64,000 bases of DNA from an uncultured Amphritea sp. (GCF_937127095.1 NZ_CAKZLP010000077.1:117344-181343); one strand, 5' to 3'. Shown: positions 8,500-18,152, counted from the first letter of the stretch. Made by a program: numbers and translations. Notes: generated by a model not told the origin, from the sequence alone.

Positions 8500-10914
8500 A
8501 TGAAAAAACCAGTACAGGGAAGAATCTACGCCAGCGTTATTATTGCCGCCAGCATTGTCTTCTTATTTCCCGGTTATCAGCATCAGGAGGAGCAGGTTAA
8601 ACCTCGGCTTATTGCAGAGACCCAAACCTACAGTTTTTCAAACAACGTCAAACCCATCCTGGACACTAAATGCCTTGCATGCCACTCATGTTACGATGCG
8701 CCCTGCCAGCTAAAGATGGAATCATGGCACGGTGTTGAACGTGGTGCCTCAAAACTTAAGGTGTATGACGGCGGCAGGCTCAAGGATGCTACACCGACCC
8801 GTCTTTATATTGATGCCCAGACAACGCAGGAATGGCGTCAAAAAGAGTTCTATTCAGTACTGTCCGAATACAGTCACAAAGGGGATAAAACCACACGCCC
8901 CCTGATGCAACAGATGCTGGATCTGGGACACAACAACCCGCTGCCTGCTAACGTCCGGGTGCCGGATAATATTCAACTCGGCTTTGACCGGGTTAACTCT
9001 TGCCCTGCCCCGGGCGAATTTAATGATTATGCCGAAAAGTTCCCCCATGGAGGGATGCCACTGGCCGTCTCCGGTCTTGATCAGAAAGAGTATCAAACAC
9101 TAGCGACCTGGCTAAAACAGGGTGCCAAAATCGACGTTCCAGCGCCCGTTATCAGTGATGCAGAACAGTTGATGATCGACCGCTGGGAGGCCTGGCTAAA
9201 CCAGCCTGACAAACGTACCAGACTGTTATCCCGCTACCTTTATGAACACCTGTTTCTCGGGCACCTGTATCTGAGCAGCGCGACTCAGCCTGACAGTGCC
9301 GACACCGTCACCCCAGCGTTTTACCAACTGATACGCTCATTTACCCCCCCGGGAGAAAAGCCTGCGATTGTGCCCACGGTGCGGCCTAACGAAAATTCTG
9401 AGCAGCCATTTTATTATCGGCTGATAGCGCTGCCCGGCACCATCGTCCACAAAACACATATCACCTACCGTTTTGATGCCGACAGACTTGAGCACTACCA
9501 GCAGCTATTTTTCGGCGCGGACTGGGATGTCGAAAAACTGCCGGGTTATGGCTATGAGGAAAGGTCTAATCCGTTTATAACCTTTGCGGCGATTCCCGCA
9601 AAACTGCGATACCGCTTTCTGCTGGATGATGCCCGATTTTTTGTCAGAAACTTTATCCGTGGCCCGGTGTGTCGCGGACAGATCGCCACCAACGTTATCC
9701 GCGATCAGTTCTGGGTGATGTTTGAAGACCCTGAGTTCGAACTCTACAGCAACAATACCCAATATCAGTCAACAGTGAATGACTACCTCGGCCTGCCGGG
9801 GGAAAAAAGTTCGCTGCTGGATTTTGGCAGCCAGTGGTTTAATTATAATAATGACCGCAACACCTATCTGGACTTGCGCCAAAAAGCCTATCAGCAGGCA
9901 TACCCAACCGGCGCAGCGTTGCAACAGATCTGGGATGGTGATCAATCCAACGACAACGCCTTCTTAACCGTATTCCGCCATCACAACAGCGCATCGGTAA
10001 CCAGTGGCTGGCAGGGAGAGATACCCCTTACCGCCTGGGTAATGGGCTACCCACTGCTGGAAAGAACCTATTATGAGCTGGTCGTTAACTTCGATGTGTT
10101 TGGCAGCGTGTCCCATCAGGCACAGACCCGACTCTATTTTGATCTGATCCGTAACGGGTCTGAGACTAATTTTCTGCGCTTCATGCCCGCTGCCTCACGC
10201 CAGGCAATCTATTCAGACTGGTATCAGTCCACTGCAAAAATTAAGGCGAAAATCACCTATCACGATCTGGATAGCCAGACACCCAGTGACATCATCTATA
10301 CCAGTATCAAGCCTAAAGAGGAGTTTCTGCAGGCGCTGATGCACAAGTACCCGGCGCTGACCGAAGCAGAGGATAGCATCAACCGCTGTAACAGTTGTGA
10401 TGACCCGCTAACGCTGTCACCGGACGCTCAGGCAAACGTCGCTTTACGCAGGATCGCGGCCAAACCCGCCTCGGAACTGGCGGGCATCAAATGGTTACCT
10501 GAGGTCACTTTTGTGCGTATCAACCCTGATCTGGGCGATAGCATCCTGTCGGATGCAAAACCTTTTCTCGCCTACACCCTGCTGCGCAACCGCCGTCACA
10601 GCAGTGTTGCTTATCTGCTGGGGGAATCTTTACGGTATCAGGAAGACCTCGATACTCTGACCATTCTGCCAGAGCCGGTGGGCAGTTATCCCAACCTGAT
10701 TTTGCAGTTTAACCAGTCACAACTGGATGACTTTGTCACAGCATTCAGCAACATTGATTCAGAGCGATCATTTGACCAGTTTGTACAGCGCTGGGGAGTC
10801 GGACGGATGAACCCGCAATTCTGGCAGGTATTTCATAGTTTCAGAGACTATATGCAGGCAACCAATCCGCTGGAAGCCGGAGTATATGATATGAACCGCT
10901 ACGGTCACTGGTAA
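8500..10914 (+). CDS. cti: Fatty acid cis/trans isomerase
   Basis: Cti converts cis unsaturated fatty acids of membrane phospholipids to trans, rapidly stiffening the membrane under solvent or heat stress; it works in the periplasm. The 804-residue protein has an N-terminal hydrophobic export segment (residues about 9-25) and a cytochrome c heme site CLACH (58-62) inside the cysteine-rich CLACHSCYDAPCQLKMES stretch that is diagnostic of the family. It is a single gene, divergent from the CDF exporter, with a terminator at 11045-11083. An NRCNSCDDP segment near residue 630 gives a second cysteine pair. Confidence 0.94.
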   Translation: MKKPVQGRIYASVIIAASIVFLFPGYQHQEEQVKPRLIAETQTYSFSNNVKPILDTKCLACHSCYDAPCQLKMESWHGVERGASKLKVYDGGRLKDATPTRLYIDAQTTQEWRQKEFYSVLSEYSHKGDKTTRPLMQQMLDLGHNNPLPANVRVPDNIQLGFDRVNSCPAPGEFNDYAEKFPHGGMPLAVSGLDQKEYQTLATWLKQGAKIDVPAPVISDAEQLMIDRWEAWLNQPDKRTRLLSRYLYEHLFLGHLYLSSATQPDSADTVTPAFYQLIRSFTPPGEKPAIVPTVRPNENSEQPFYYRLIALPGTIVHKTHITYRFDADRLEHYQQLFFGADWDVEKLPGYGYEERSNPFITFAAIPAKLRYRFLLDDARFFVRNFIRGPVCRGQIATNVIRDQFWVMFEDPEFELYSNNTQYQSTVNDYLGLPGEKSSLLDFGSQWFNYNNDRNTYLDLRQKAYQQAYPTGAALQQIWDGDQSNDNAFLTVFRHHNSASVTSGWQGEIPLTAWVMGYPLLERTYYELVVNFDVFGSVSHQAQTRLYFDLIRNGSETNFLRFMPAASRQAIYSDWYQSTAKIKAKITYHDLDSQTPSDIIYTSIKPKEEFLQALMHKYPALTEAEDSINRCNSCDDPLTLSPDAQANVALRRIAAKPASELAGIKWLPEVTFVRINPDLGDSILSDAKPFLAYTLLRNRRHSSVAYLLGESLRYQEDLDTLTILPEPVGSYPNLILQFNQSQLDDFVTAFSNIDSERSFDQFVQRWGVGRMNPQFWQVFHSFRDYMQATNPLEAGVYDMNRYGHW

Positions 10915-11044
10915 GTAATTGACAGGAGTAGATACTGACAGAAATAAGTTACGACGTGAGTATCTTTGCAGCCCGACCGGCTATCTGTTCTCTGTTATCA
11001 GAGAGATTCAATCTTTCCTAAAAACGTGGAGCCGGGATGATCAG

Positions 11045-11084
11045 CAGCCCGCTAATGAGCGACAACTCTTTAGCGGGCTGTTTA
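11045..11084 (+). terminator. Terminator of cti
   Basis: Perfect 10-bp arms CAGCCCGCTA (11045-11054) and TAGCGGGCTG (11071-11080) are followed by TTTAAG. The T-run is short, but the stem is strong and sits between convergent cti and the GFA gene. Confidence 0.7.
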
Positions 11085-11103
11085 AGCGGTATTTACCACC
11101 GCT

Positions 11104-11520
11104 TTATGCCTGCTTATCAAAGACTTTCACACCTTCCGGGATAGTAAACCAATCCTGTTTTTCACTCACCCAGACATGGGCGGTAGGCTTGATAATACTG
11201 GTATCGTCCAGATTAGCGGGTTTGAGTTTAATCTTATCCGGCTGCTCAGGATTGAAATGATAGATCCGGTTACCGCAGGTCGGGCAGAATTTAGCGCCGT
11301 TGGTATTGCCACTGTCCGCTAAGCGACTCCATTCGGCCATCTCACCTTCAAACTCAATATCTGCAGCGTTCACCATCGCTGTGATACTGAAGGCGCTGGT
11401 TGAAAGCTTCTGACACGCCTTACAATGACAGGCGATAATCGCCGTTGGCGCGTTTAAAAGACGATATTTTACGCCTCCGCACTGACAAGAACCCTGGATT
11501 GGATAGGTCATACTGTTCAC
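11104..11520 (-). CDS. GFA / CENP-V domain zinc protein
   Basis: This small zinc protein belongs to the glutathione-dependent formaldehyde-activating (GFA/CENP-V) family. Zinc ligands are visible as SCQCGGVKYR (about 12-20), CHCKACQKLS and KFCPTCGNRIYHF. At 138 residues it is a single-domain member. The family name comes from one studied enzyme, and most members have no proven activity, so formaldehyde detoxification is not claimed here. It stands 32 bases after the acetyltransferase gene on the same strand and may be co-transcribed with it. Confidence 0.85.
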   Translation of the reverse strand: MNSMTYPIQGSCQCGGVKYRLLNAPTAIIACHCKACQKLSTSAFSITAMVNAADIEFEGEMAEWSRLADSGNTNGAKFCPTCGNRIYHFNPEQPDKIKLKPANLDDTSIIKPTAHVWVSEKQDWFTIPEGVKVFDKQA

Positions 11521-11552
11521 CCTGAATTATGTGAATTGATCATTTATACTTT

Positions 11553-12098
11553 TTACGCACCGCACGCTTTTTGATATGCAGGCTGTGTGAGTTTGTAATA
11601 CAGCTGCACAAACGGCTTATCTTCAACTGCTTTATTCTCTTTATGAGAGTAGCTTGCCCCAAGCTTTTCAGCGGCTTTGACCGAGCGGATATTCTCCTCC
11701 GCAATATGAAACCAGACGGTATCTGCATACTCAAAAATATGATTCAGCATCAGCGCTTTCATCTCGGTGTTGACACCTTTGCCCCAATACGACTGTTCGA
11801 TAAAGGTAAAACCGATGGCAATTTCGCGCAGTTCCGGGTTCCAGTCATAATAGCGGGATGAGCCGATCATTCGGGCAGAGCTGTTATCAATGATAGCCAG
11901 CGCACCGCCACTGCTGATAGCACTGTTAAAAAAACGTTGCTCAAAAATATCACGCTCATAACGGTATGAATCAGGATGCATCTCCCAGATGATCGGGTCG
12001 GATGCAGCGTCATACAGGGCATCAAAATCCTCTGCCAATAGCGGGCGCAGAGTTATCATTTTTCCTGTCAGCGTAGGCTGAAGATAGATTCCTGTCAT
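11553..12098 (-). CDS. GNAT acetyltransferase (RimJ/RimL-like)
   Basis: The sequence has the RimJ/RimL-type N-acetyltransferase layout: an LTGKMITLRPL start strand, the central IGFTFIEQSYWGKGV acetyl-CoA region and the ENIRSVKAAEKLGA helix near the C-terminus. The substrate is unknown. The frame extends to 12137, but AGGA at 12111-12108 lies 9 bases before ATG 12098 and only 3 before ATG 12104, so 12098 is chosen (181 residues); either is possible. The following gene on the strand is the GFA protein. Confidence 0.8.
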   Translation of the reverse strand: MTGIYLQPTLTGKMITLRPLLAEDFDALYDAASDPIIWEMHPDSYRYERDIFEQRFFNSAISSGGALAIIDNSSARMIGSSRYYDWNPELREIAIGFTFIEQSYWGKGVNTEMKALMLNHIFEYADTVWFHIAEENIRSVKAAEKLGASYSHKENKAVEDKPFVQLYYKLTQPAYQKACGA

Positions 12099-12164
12099 GT
12101 TCATACATCCTGTTTGATTTGTTGTGAGGCAGTTCACGTTTGATTATTTGAGGCCTGCCACGGT

Positions 12165-12449
12165 TTACGATATAAGAGAAACACCTTCTATTTCAGTGAC
12201 CGTATTTGCCTCAGCCCGTTCAATGATTTTTAGCAGCGTAGTCTGAATGACCTCATCTTTGCGGACATCGGTTTTAGCAACAAACGACTGTTCCTGAGGT
12301 TCAGCGCCCTCTTCGGCAATAAACTGAATCGCAACCCGGGTGGCACAGTCGATAGTCTCCCCGGAATACGCGAGTGATATCAGTGGATACCCCTTAAACC
12401 CCTTCTTCACATGTTTTTCGATCCGTTTTCGTGCTTTATCCACATTCAT
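12165..12449 (-). CDS. Conserved-looking small protein of unknown function
   Basis: This is a 94-residue soluble protein with no recognised family. The N-terminus is basic (KARKRIEKHVKKGFKGYP) and the rest mixed acidic/hydrophobic, suggesting a compact alpha/beta domain. ATG 12449 is the first start. It lies between gsp and the acetyltransferase gene, all on the minus strand with gaps of 66-128 bases, so co-transcription is possible. Good codon texture and the absence of a better opposing frame support it being real. No function is proposed. Confidence 0.6.
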   Translation of the reverse strand: MNVDKARKRIEKHVKKGFKGYPLISLAYSGETIDCATRVAIQFIAEEGAEPQEQSFVAKTDVRKDEVIQTTLLKIIERAEANTVTEIEGVSLIS

Positions 12450-12576
12450 AACAAGCCCTTATGTTAAACACAGCCGTAAAAATGATATTTCTGACCGGGT
12501 TAGAATCATCTGATTCTGTCATATTTTGCCACTAAAGCCTGATCTCTGAAGCAGTTATTTCGCTGAAGGCTTTAAG

Positions 12577-14499
12577 TTAAGCCTGGCTGTCCGATAAAAA
12601 CTGCTTGTCAGAAACAAATTGCAACGGCAGGCAGTCACTGTCTTTGTTGATCACCCTTGATAGATCTACTCGCATACCACTGCCAGAGTACACACCAGCA
12701 GACATAAACGTAGAGATCTGAGTGTAAAAGCCCTCGATCCCGGGCAGCGGAAAAAACTGTTGGTAGACTTTATCCTGCTCAGCAAAATTACCTGCGGTCG
12801 ACTCAAGCAGCTCAGCGTCTTTATCAAACAGTGAGATGTTGGCACCACAGCGGCCGACGATAGGTTTGGTTACGTAGCCACCAGACCTCAGCTCTTCGGT
12901 CAGTTCAAACGAAGCATTCAATAGCAGTGGATGGTTAGGAAACAACGACCATAACACAGGCAGAATCGCCTTGTTACTGGGAATCAGAGACCAGAGCGGT
13001 TCAAACACCATCACCTTGTTGTGAAACAGCACATCCGATAAACCCAATGGCTTGCCGCGTTTTTGACCGGGCTCATAGACCTCGGGCTGATCATCCGCAT
13101 CACTGGTTTCAAACTCCTCGCGGATCTGATCGAGCGCGGTTTCCCAGGCCCAGGTTTTCCAGACCCACAGAACCGGTTCGCCATCGGCATCAATGATGTT
13201 GTCATCTGCATCCCAGCTCAGCCCCTCAAGCCTGGAGATCACCTTGCTTTTCAGTCCTGCGGCACGAATGGCATCCTGCATAAACAGTGCATGGTAAATC
13301 TCTTCCGGATCATCATCCCGTAAGATATGTACCAGCCCTTTTGCATGGCTTTTTTTCCACGCCCGTACCAGGTCAGCGAACAGATCTTTACCGGCATCCT
13401 CACCCTCCCGAGCGCCAAAATGATTCAACCATTTGCCCTGCACTTTACCCGCTTCCATATAACATGACGCGGAGTCGCAGTTATACTCGTAAACCTTCAA
13501 GCCCTCTTGCGTCAGGGCAAAGTCAAAACGGCTGGTAATCACCTCATTCAGGCGGTTATCCCACGACTGGCGAATTTTCGGCAACACCGCAGCGGGCAGA
13601 TTGAATTTTGCCAGAAGCTGGTCATCCGAGAGCACATATTCAGTGGCGTGCATAAACAGCCCGTGCAGTTCGTTACTCGCATGTTCAAGGCGCTGCTGTG
13701 TACTGCGGGACAGCACCAGATAACGATCCTGTTCAGATGGCTGGCTTGTGAGAAAATGCCCCCCCATCACTTTGACAAAGGCCGCTTCGTCACTGTTGGC
13801 TATATTCAGCCACGACTTTTTCTTTGTAGCGGCGCTATCAACCCGACGAGTTTTGATACAGTTTAATTGAGGGTCAGGTTTCAGGGTTGGTTCGGCATAG
13901 GCGTCATCCTCACTCTGTATCATCCAGCCGAGTATTTCAGCATCACCGTAGGAACAGGTAATCCAGTATTCGCCATCATCGGTAACGACAGCATTCAGTT
14001 CACGGGCATAATAACAGCCCTCCTGCCAGCGTCCATGACCGACATTCTGCTCAGCAATGCGCACATAATTGGCAGTCACATCGGTCACGATTGCCACATG
14101 ACCGGTATCTTCAAACTCGCCCCCCTCCTTCCAGATCAGCAGGCAGCCCGCAACCGGGTGTCGCTGGCTGCCATTGGTGAAGGCGTTTAAAGGCAACAGC
14201 GCGTTTGCCTTGACATCCCGCACCGTGCGCAGTTCGAAAATATCATAGGCCATTGCGACATCATCGAAGATATAGCCCTTATTGATGTACATCCAGCGGC
14301 GGGCAAACTCGACACACTGCCACTTATAGCCCATATAAACGCCATCATAATAACTGCGATAGGCGGTGCGCTTCGGGTACTCAATATCTGACGCGGTATC
14401 GTAATCTGAAGAATAAGCAGGCACGCCACCGGGGGCATATCCCAGCAGCGTTCCAAAAGGCTCCAGCGTCTTGCCGGCGTTGTCATTCGTATAGCTCAT
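12577..14499 (-). CDS. gsp: Bifunctional glutathionylspermidine amidase/synthetase
   Basis: Gsp joins glutathione to spermidine with ATP and also hydrolyses the product. N-terminal CHAP amidase domain (about 1-200): FGTLLGYAPGGVPAYSSDYD, catalytic Cys62 in YKWQCVEFARRW, and His in DTGHVAIVTD. C-terminal ATP-grasp-like synthetase: YEYNCDSASC, VWKTWAWETA, NKAILPVLWSLFPNHPLLL and GRCGANI. The 640 residues match the two-domain E. coli enzyme throughout. An upstream GTG at 14514 is possible, but homology starts only at the FGTLL region, so ATG 14499 is preferred. It is the first gene of a minus-strand run with the small unknown gene and the acetyltransferase. Confidence 0.94.
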   Translation of the reverse strand: MSYTNDNAGKTLEPFGTLLGYAPGGVPAYSSDYDTASDIEYPKRTAYRSYYDGVYMGYKWQCVEFARRWMYINKGYIFDDVAMAYDIFELRTVRDVKANALLPLNAFTNGSQRHPVAGCLLIWKEGGEFEDTGHVAIVTDVTANYVRIAEQNVGHGRWQEGCYYARELNAVVTDDGEYWITCSYGDAEILGWMIQSEDDAYAEPTLKPDPQLNCIKTRRVDSAATKKKSWLNIANSDEAAFVKVMGGHFLTSQPSEQDRYLVLSRSTQQRLEHASNELHGLFMHATEYVLSDDQLLAKFNLPAAVLPKIRQSWDNRLNEVITSRFDFALTQEGLKVYEYNCDSASCYMEAGKVQGKWLNHFGAREGEDAGKDLFADLVRAWKKSHAKGLVHILRDDDPEEIYHALFMQDAIRAAGLKSKVISRLEGLSWDADDNIIDADGEPVLWVWKTWAWETALDQIREEFETSDADDQPEVYEPGQKRGKPLGLSDVLFHNKVMVFEPLWSLIPSNKAILPVLWSLFPNHPLLLNASFELTEELRSGGYVTKPIVGRCGANISLFDKDAELLESTAGNFAEQDKVYQQFFPLPGIEGFYTQISTFMSAGVYSGSGMRVDLSRVINKDSDCLPLQFVSDKQFLSDSQA

Positions 14500-14624
14500 A
14501 ATACTAACCAGCACCTGCGAAAAGTGATTTTCATTTTAGACCAGTGAAACTAACTCGCTACAGCCAACCCCTGCGAATCTACGCCGAAACAACCGGTGCT
14601 GCCACAAAAACCGGCGCTGACCGA

Positions 14625-15464
14625 TTAATCAGGTTTATGCGTCACGGCAGCACCAGAGTCGGCTAAAGATACAACTCGGGCCTCGGGGGTGCGTATTCGC
14701 ACTGTATTGATGATCGAGACAAGAACGAAACTGAGCAACATCAGCAAAAACCACGAGCTAAGCTTCGCGATGGACACCATCTGCCACGCGTTAACCTGAT
14801 TGGGATAGATCCAGATATTGGCATAGGTGGCAATATTCTCAGCAAACCAGATAAACAGTGCCACCAGAAACCAACCGAGCAGAATCGGCATCTTCCGGTG
14901 GGTTACCCGGACTTTGAAATAGATCTCTGTCTTATAAAACAGCACAACGGTTGCCCCTAGCAACAGCCAGCGCATATCCCAGATATAGTGATGGCTGAAG
15001 AAGTTAGCATAGACAAGGATAACCAGGAGTACCGTCATCAATTTTGACGGATAACAGGAGTACTCAAACTCGAAGATTCGCCAGACCCGGGCGATATAAC
15101 TGCCCACCGCGCTGTACATAAACCCGGTAAACAACGGCACATTACCAATGCCAAACAGATACTCTTCGGGATACACCCAGGACCCGATAGCATCCGATGT
15201 CTTAAATAGCTCCATCAGCGTCGCCACCAGGTGAAACACAATGATAACCACCGATTCCCGCAATGTTTCCAGCTTAAAGGCTAACAGAAACAGCTGAAAC
15301 GCAATGGCGGCCAGAAAGATAAAATCATAGCGGTGCAGGCTTTCTAACGGATACCAGAGACGGGTAACAATCATCACCCCCAACAGGAAACCACCAAAAA
15401 TTGAGGCATATGCCTGTTTAAGCCCAAACAACCAGAACTCATGGATAAAGTGTTTAACGTTCAT
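14625..15464 (-). CDS. DUF817 family integral membrane protein
   Basis: This 279-residue polytopic inner-membrane protein has about eight hydrophobic helices and matches the DUF817 (YoaT-like) pattern: KTSDAIGSWVYPEE, GNVPLFTGFMYSAVGSY, and FWFAENIATYANIW-like segments near the C-terminus. No function is known for the family. ATG 15464. It precedes gsp by 125 bases on the same strand. Charged residues within membrane segments (for example GSYIARVWRIFEFEY) suggest an active-site-like cavity rather than a simple anchor, but this is inference. Confidence 0.82.
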   Translation of the reverse strand: MNVKHFIHEFWLFGLKQAYASIFGGFLLGVMIVTRLWYPLESLHRYDFIFLAAIAFQLFLLAFKLETLRESVVIIVFHLVATLMELFKTSDAIGSWVYPEEYLFGIGNVPLFTGFMYSAVGSYIARVWRIFEFEYSCYPSKLMTVLLVILVYANFFSHHYIWDMRWLLLGATVVLFYKTEIYFKVRVTHRKMPILLGWFLVALFIWFAENIATYANIWIYPNQVNAWQMVSIAKLSSWFLLMLLSFVLVSIINTVRIRTPEARVVSLADSGAAVTHKPD

Positions 15465-15489
15465 ATTTTCCGGCTGCTCATATTGCTAT

Positions 15490-15517
15490 CACCACAGATA
15501 ACACCGAGAGAGATCAT
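15490..15517. repeat. CACCACAGA repeat, copy A (partial)
   Basis: CACCACAGATAACACCGAG followed by AGAGATCAT matches copies at 15630, 15804 and 17551 with an internal deletion. Confidence 0.7.
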
Positions 15518-15610
15518 GTGTGGCTATCAGGTGTCTACGAGCTGACAACTATCTGTCTTTAAAGGTTTACCAAACCTGAACAAACCGAACTCTTCGGCAG
15601 ACCGTTTAAC

Positions 15611-15714
15611 GGACGACTGGTTATAATTTCACCACAGAGGACACCGAGGGCACAGAGAGAGATCATATGCTTGCATTTTTGCCCTTCCTCGGTGTTCTCT
15701 GTGTCCTCGGTGGT
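15611..15714. repeat. CACCACAGA repeat, copy B, imperfect palindrome
   Basis: The left arm 15630-15666 (CACCACAGAGGACACCGAGG and on) is mirrored by an inverted arm at 15684-15714 (ending GTCCTCGGTGGT). The central spacer carries ATCATATGC. The flank GACTGGTTATAATTT before it recalls the flank of copy D. Confidence 0.8.
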
Positions 15715-15767
15715 AAAGAAGCTTCTATCTCTAAAACCAGAGCAACTAGAACGTATCAACACACGGC

Positions 15768-15837
15768 TTAACGTTCAAACTTTCCAACGGCTGATTTTGT
15801 TCGCACCACAGAGCACACCAAGGACAGAGAGATCATA
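15768..15837. repeat. CACCACAGA repeat, copy C
   Basis: The flank CGTTCAAACTTTCCAACGG is followed by CACCACAGAGCACACCAAGG and AGAGATCATAT. It shares about 30 bases of flank with copy D at 17518, so the mobile unit is larger than the palindrome. The right inverted arm is missing. Confidence 0.75.
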
Positions 15838-15943
15838 TTTGGGGAAAAGGGCTTGCCCCTTTAACTGAGACTATGGGTTGTGTCGTAAGAGCAGGATTTT
15901 TACACTATGGATAGACCGCATTGATTGATTCGCAACCGATACG

Positions 15944-17083
15944 TCAGAAGCGAGTTTCCATTACTCTTACCCAGGGGCCTAAGGGGTGAACATGCCTGGC
16001 AATCAATTTCGCACTTACCAGAAATGGCACCGCCAGGAGTACGCCAACAGCCCCCCAAAGCCAGGCTAAAAAGATCACCCAGAGTATTATAATCAACGGA
16101 TTTAAATGAAATCTGTATCCTAAGGCCATCGGCGTTACAAACTGTGATTCTAATAAATTTATGCAGAAATAAATCAGTACTGGAAGCATTGCCATTCCGG
16201 TGAAATCATACTGGATCAGTCCTGCTATACAGAGAATAGCCATGCCGGCCAACGGCCCTATATAGGGTGCGAAATTTAATAGCCCAACCATCACCCCCCA
16301 AAGCACAGCATCCTCTACACCAATACCCCAGAGTGCAGTTCCAACACAAAAACCTAGCAAAGTATTTATCATCCCCACAGTGAAAATGTAACGGGATAGC
16401 TCGCGCTGTGTGTCCGTAATTAACAGCATCGCTGCAGGCTTATCTTTAATCATGGGTAGCTCTGTCACTACCGCTATATATAATGCTGGTCCAAAAATTA
16501 ACAACATCAAAGTTACAACAATAACGGTCAGAAACTGAACCATCAATTGAGGTGCAACACCTAACAGGGACATGCCCGCTTGCACTCCGCCCATCATCAC
16601 TGTTTTAGAGAGCGAAGTACTCTGACCACTCTCCGCAGGCACTTCCTGACCTTTAAATAAGCCGAAAAAACCTGAGGGTTCTGCCAGCGCTTTATTGCCC
16701 TTTTCTGGCATTAAACTCTGTTCAATAGCGTTCAGTTCTTCGGAGACATAAACCGATATTTCAGGGATTCGCTCAGCCCACTTGGCTACGGGCTCAACCA
16801 AACTCATACCAAGCAAGGTGACTGGAACCAATAGCAGTGTAATGAGCACAATGGAAGAGATAGCCCGGGGGATACGAACACGCTGTAGACTGGTAACCAA
16901 AGGACTCATAAAAAGAGAGAAAAACAGCGCAACCATCAATGGCATAAACAGGGCTTTCGCCAAATAGAGGGTATATAGAACCACTATAACGACCATGAAC
17001 CTGACCAGGGCACTAGCCGGTTTGATGCCCGGGTCGGGCTGATTTCCGTTTTTCTCGACAACCTGAGCAGGAAGATTATTCAT
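15944..17083 (-). CDS. AI-2E family transporter (PerM/YhhT type)
   Basis: This 379-residue inner-membrane protein of the AI-2E transporter family (TIGR/Pfam name; many members are not autoinducer exporters and some act as Na+/H+ antiporters or permeases) has four N-terminal and four C-terminal membrane segments around a soluble insert (about 105-165). The family motif region GLLNFAPYIGPLAG and PVLIYFCINLLESQFVTP is clear. ATG 17083 is the first start. It is a monocistronic gene bordered on both sides by copies of the same palindromic repeat, which may mark an insertion or duplication history. Confidence 0.88.
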   Translation of the reverse strand: MNNLPAQVVEKNGNQPDPGIKPASALVRFMVVIVVLYTLYLAKALFMPLMVALFFSLFMSPLVTSLQRVRIPRAISSIVLITLLLVPVTLLGMSLVEPVAKWAERIPEISVYVSEELNAIEQSLMPEKGNKALAEPSGFFGLFKGQEVPAESGQSTSLSKTVMMGGVQAGMSLLGVAPQLMVQFLTVIVVTLMLLIFGPALYIAVVTELPMIKDKPAAMLLITDTQRELSRYIFTVGMINTLLGFCVGTALWGIGVEDAVLWGVMVGLLNFAPYIGPLAGMAILCIAGLIQYDFTGMAMLPVLIYFCINLLESQFVTPMALGYRFHLNPLIIILWVIFLAWLWGAVGVLLAVPFLVSAKLIARHVHPLGPWVRVMETRF

Positions 17084-17765
17084 CAGAAGAGCATAGATCT
17101 CATAGGAAAACGGTTAACAAATATCTCTGTTGACCAAAGTGGTCAGTCAACCTAAGTGCTTTCACGGAATGTGATGGGATTATACCTGATAACAAACCAC
17201 CCTCCGAAACTGATGCTAAGTGGTTTGGATCTCAGGTTGGCCTACCTTTCCCTGTTTGCTGACCGATCTGATTCAAGACTGTGTATGCTATTCATAGCCT
17301 GAGCAGTATAGCTCCGTTTGTTTCTATTTGCCGAAGATCCAACGGGGTCAGGTCAGGCCTTTTGCAGCTAATACTCTTTGTCGAATATCAGGCATCGATA
17401 CTTTCGTTTATCGGCCGCCTAACAGTCTGCTAAGCATCCCGCTGATAGGGAATCTACGTATGCAGCTGAAGATTACGATTCTGTTTCAGCCCGAACAAAC
17501 CATCGACACATTATTGAATGTTCAAGCTTCCCAACGGCTGGTTTTAATTTCACCACAGAGAACACCGAAGGCACAGAGAGATCTTATATCGGTGTTTTAT
17601 GGCTTTTCTCTGTGTCCTCTGTGGTAAGTGGATTTATCTTAAGGTTTTGCTACCAGTATCTGCGTAGCGCCCTTCTGAAACACGTATGCGACTCTATGAA
17701 GGCGTTATTTAAGTATGCAGAACTTAATCAACAATTGTTAAAACACCTTACAGGAACCTGTGAAT
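17084..17765. other. Gene-free region with repeat copy D
   Basis: 682 bases separate the AI-2E transporter from the cupin gene. Apart from the repeat at 17518-17625 I see no supported gene, RNA or terminator; the open frame at 17328-17627 crosses the repeat and has no protein-like features. Confidence 0.65.
17518..17625. repeat. CACCACAGA repeat, copy D, imperfect palindrome
   Basis: The flank TGTTCAAGCTTCCCAACGG is followed by a left arm 17551-17585 (CACCACAGAGAACACCGAAG and on) and an inverted right arm 17603-17625 (TCTGTGTCCTCTGTGGT). It has the same orientation as copies B and C on the other side of the AI-2E gene. Confidence 0.8.
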
Positions 17766-18152
17766 TCAGCCACTCACCTTCTCAATCATATGACTGATCA
17801 CATGGCTGTGCTTATCCTGGGGACTGAACATCACAATCTCTGCATCGGCGGTGACCTTTACATTGTGGCCCGGAGGCCAGTAGAACAGATCATTGGCACT
17901 GACGGTCTCTTGCTGTCCATTGCCATCGGTGGTGGTCAGTTCGCCCTGAATCACATAGCCCCAGTGGGGACACTGGCACATATTTCCATCCAGGCCCAAA
18001 AATAGAGGTGTGGTATCCACCCCGGCCGATAGACTGAAAAATTCTCCACTGATTTCCCCCAGGCCGGTGGCGTCACCGAACCCGGTTTGCTGACGAATCA
18101 CAGCACCGGGAATTTCCATTTTTACGTCGATATCATTTTTAGCAATTCTCAT
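17766..18152 (-). CDS. Cupin-domain protein
   Basis: This small single-domain beta-barrel of 128 residues has cupin-like strands: CPHWGYVIQGELTTTDG (motif 1) and ANDLFYWPPGHNVKV (motif 2, with PPGH). Only part of the usual metal-binding histidine set is visible, so metal binding and catalysis are uncertain. The frame extends upstream to 18245, but AGGGGT stands 8 bases before ATG 18152 and the upstream part lacks protein character, so 18152 is chosen. No partner gene is adjacent. Confidence 0.75.
   Translation of the reverse strand: MRIAKNDIDVKMEIPGAVIRQQTGFGDATGLGEISGEFFSLSAGVDTTPLFLGLDGNMCQCPHWGYVIQGELTTTDGNGQQETVSANDLFYWPPGHNVKVTADAEIVMFSPQDKHSHVISHMIEKVSG

Larger units (their letters stand above)
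15465..15943. other. Gene-free region with dispersed palindromic repeats
   Basis: This 479-base region is between the DUF817 gene and the AI-2E transporter. It holds three copies of a CACCACAGAG-type repeat (listed separately). Short open frames here are formed by the repeats and show no protein features. No RNA gene is recognised. Confidence 0.7.

Noticed and set aside
10919..11260. 113-codon frame after cti
   Set aside because: It passes through the cti terminator and the end of the convergent GFA gene.
17328..17627. 99-codon plus-strand frame in the gap before the cupin gene
   Set aside because: It crosses the dispersed palindromic repeat and has no ribosome site or domain.
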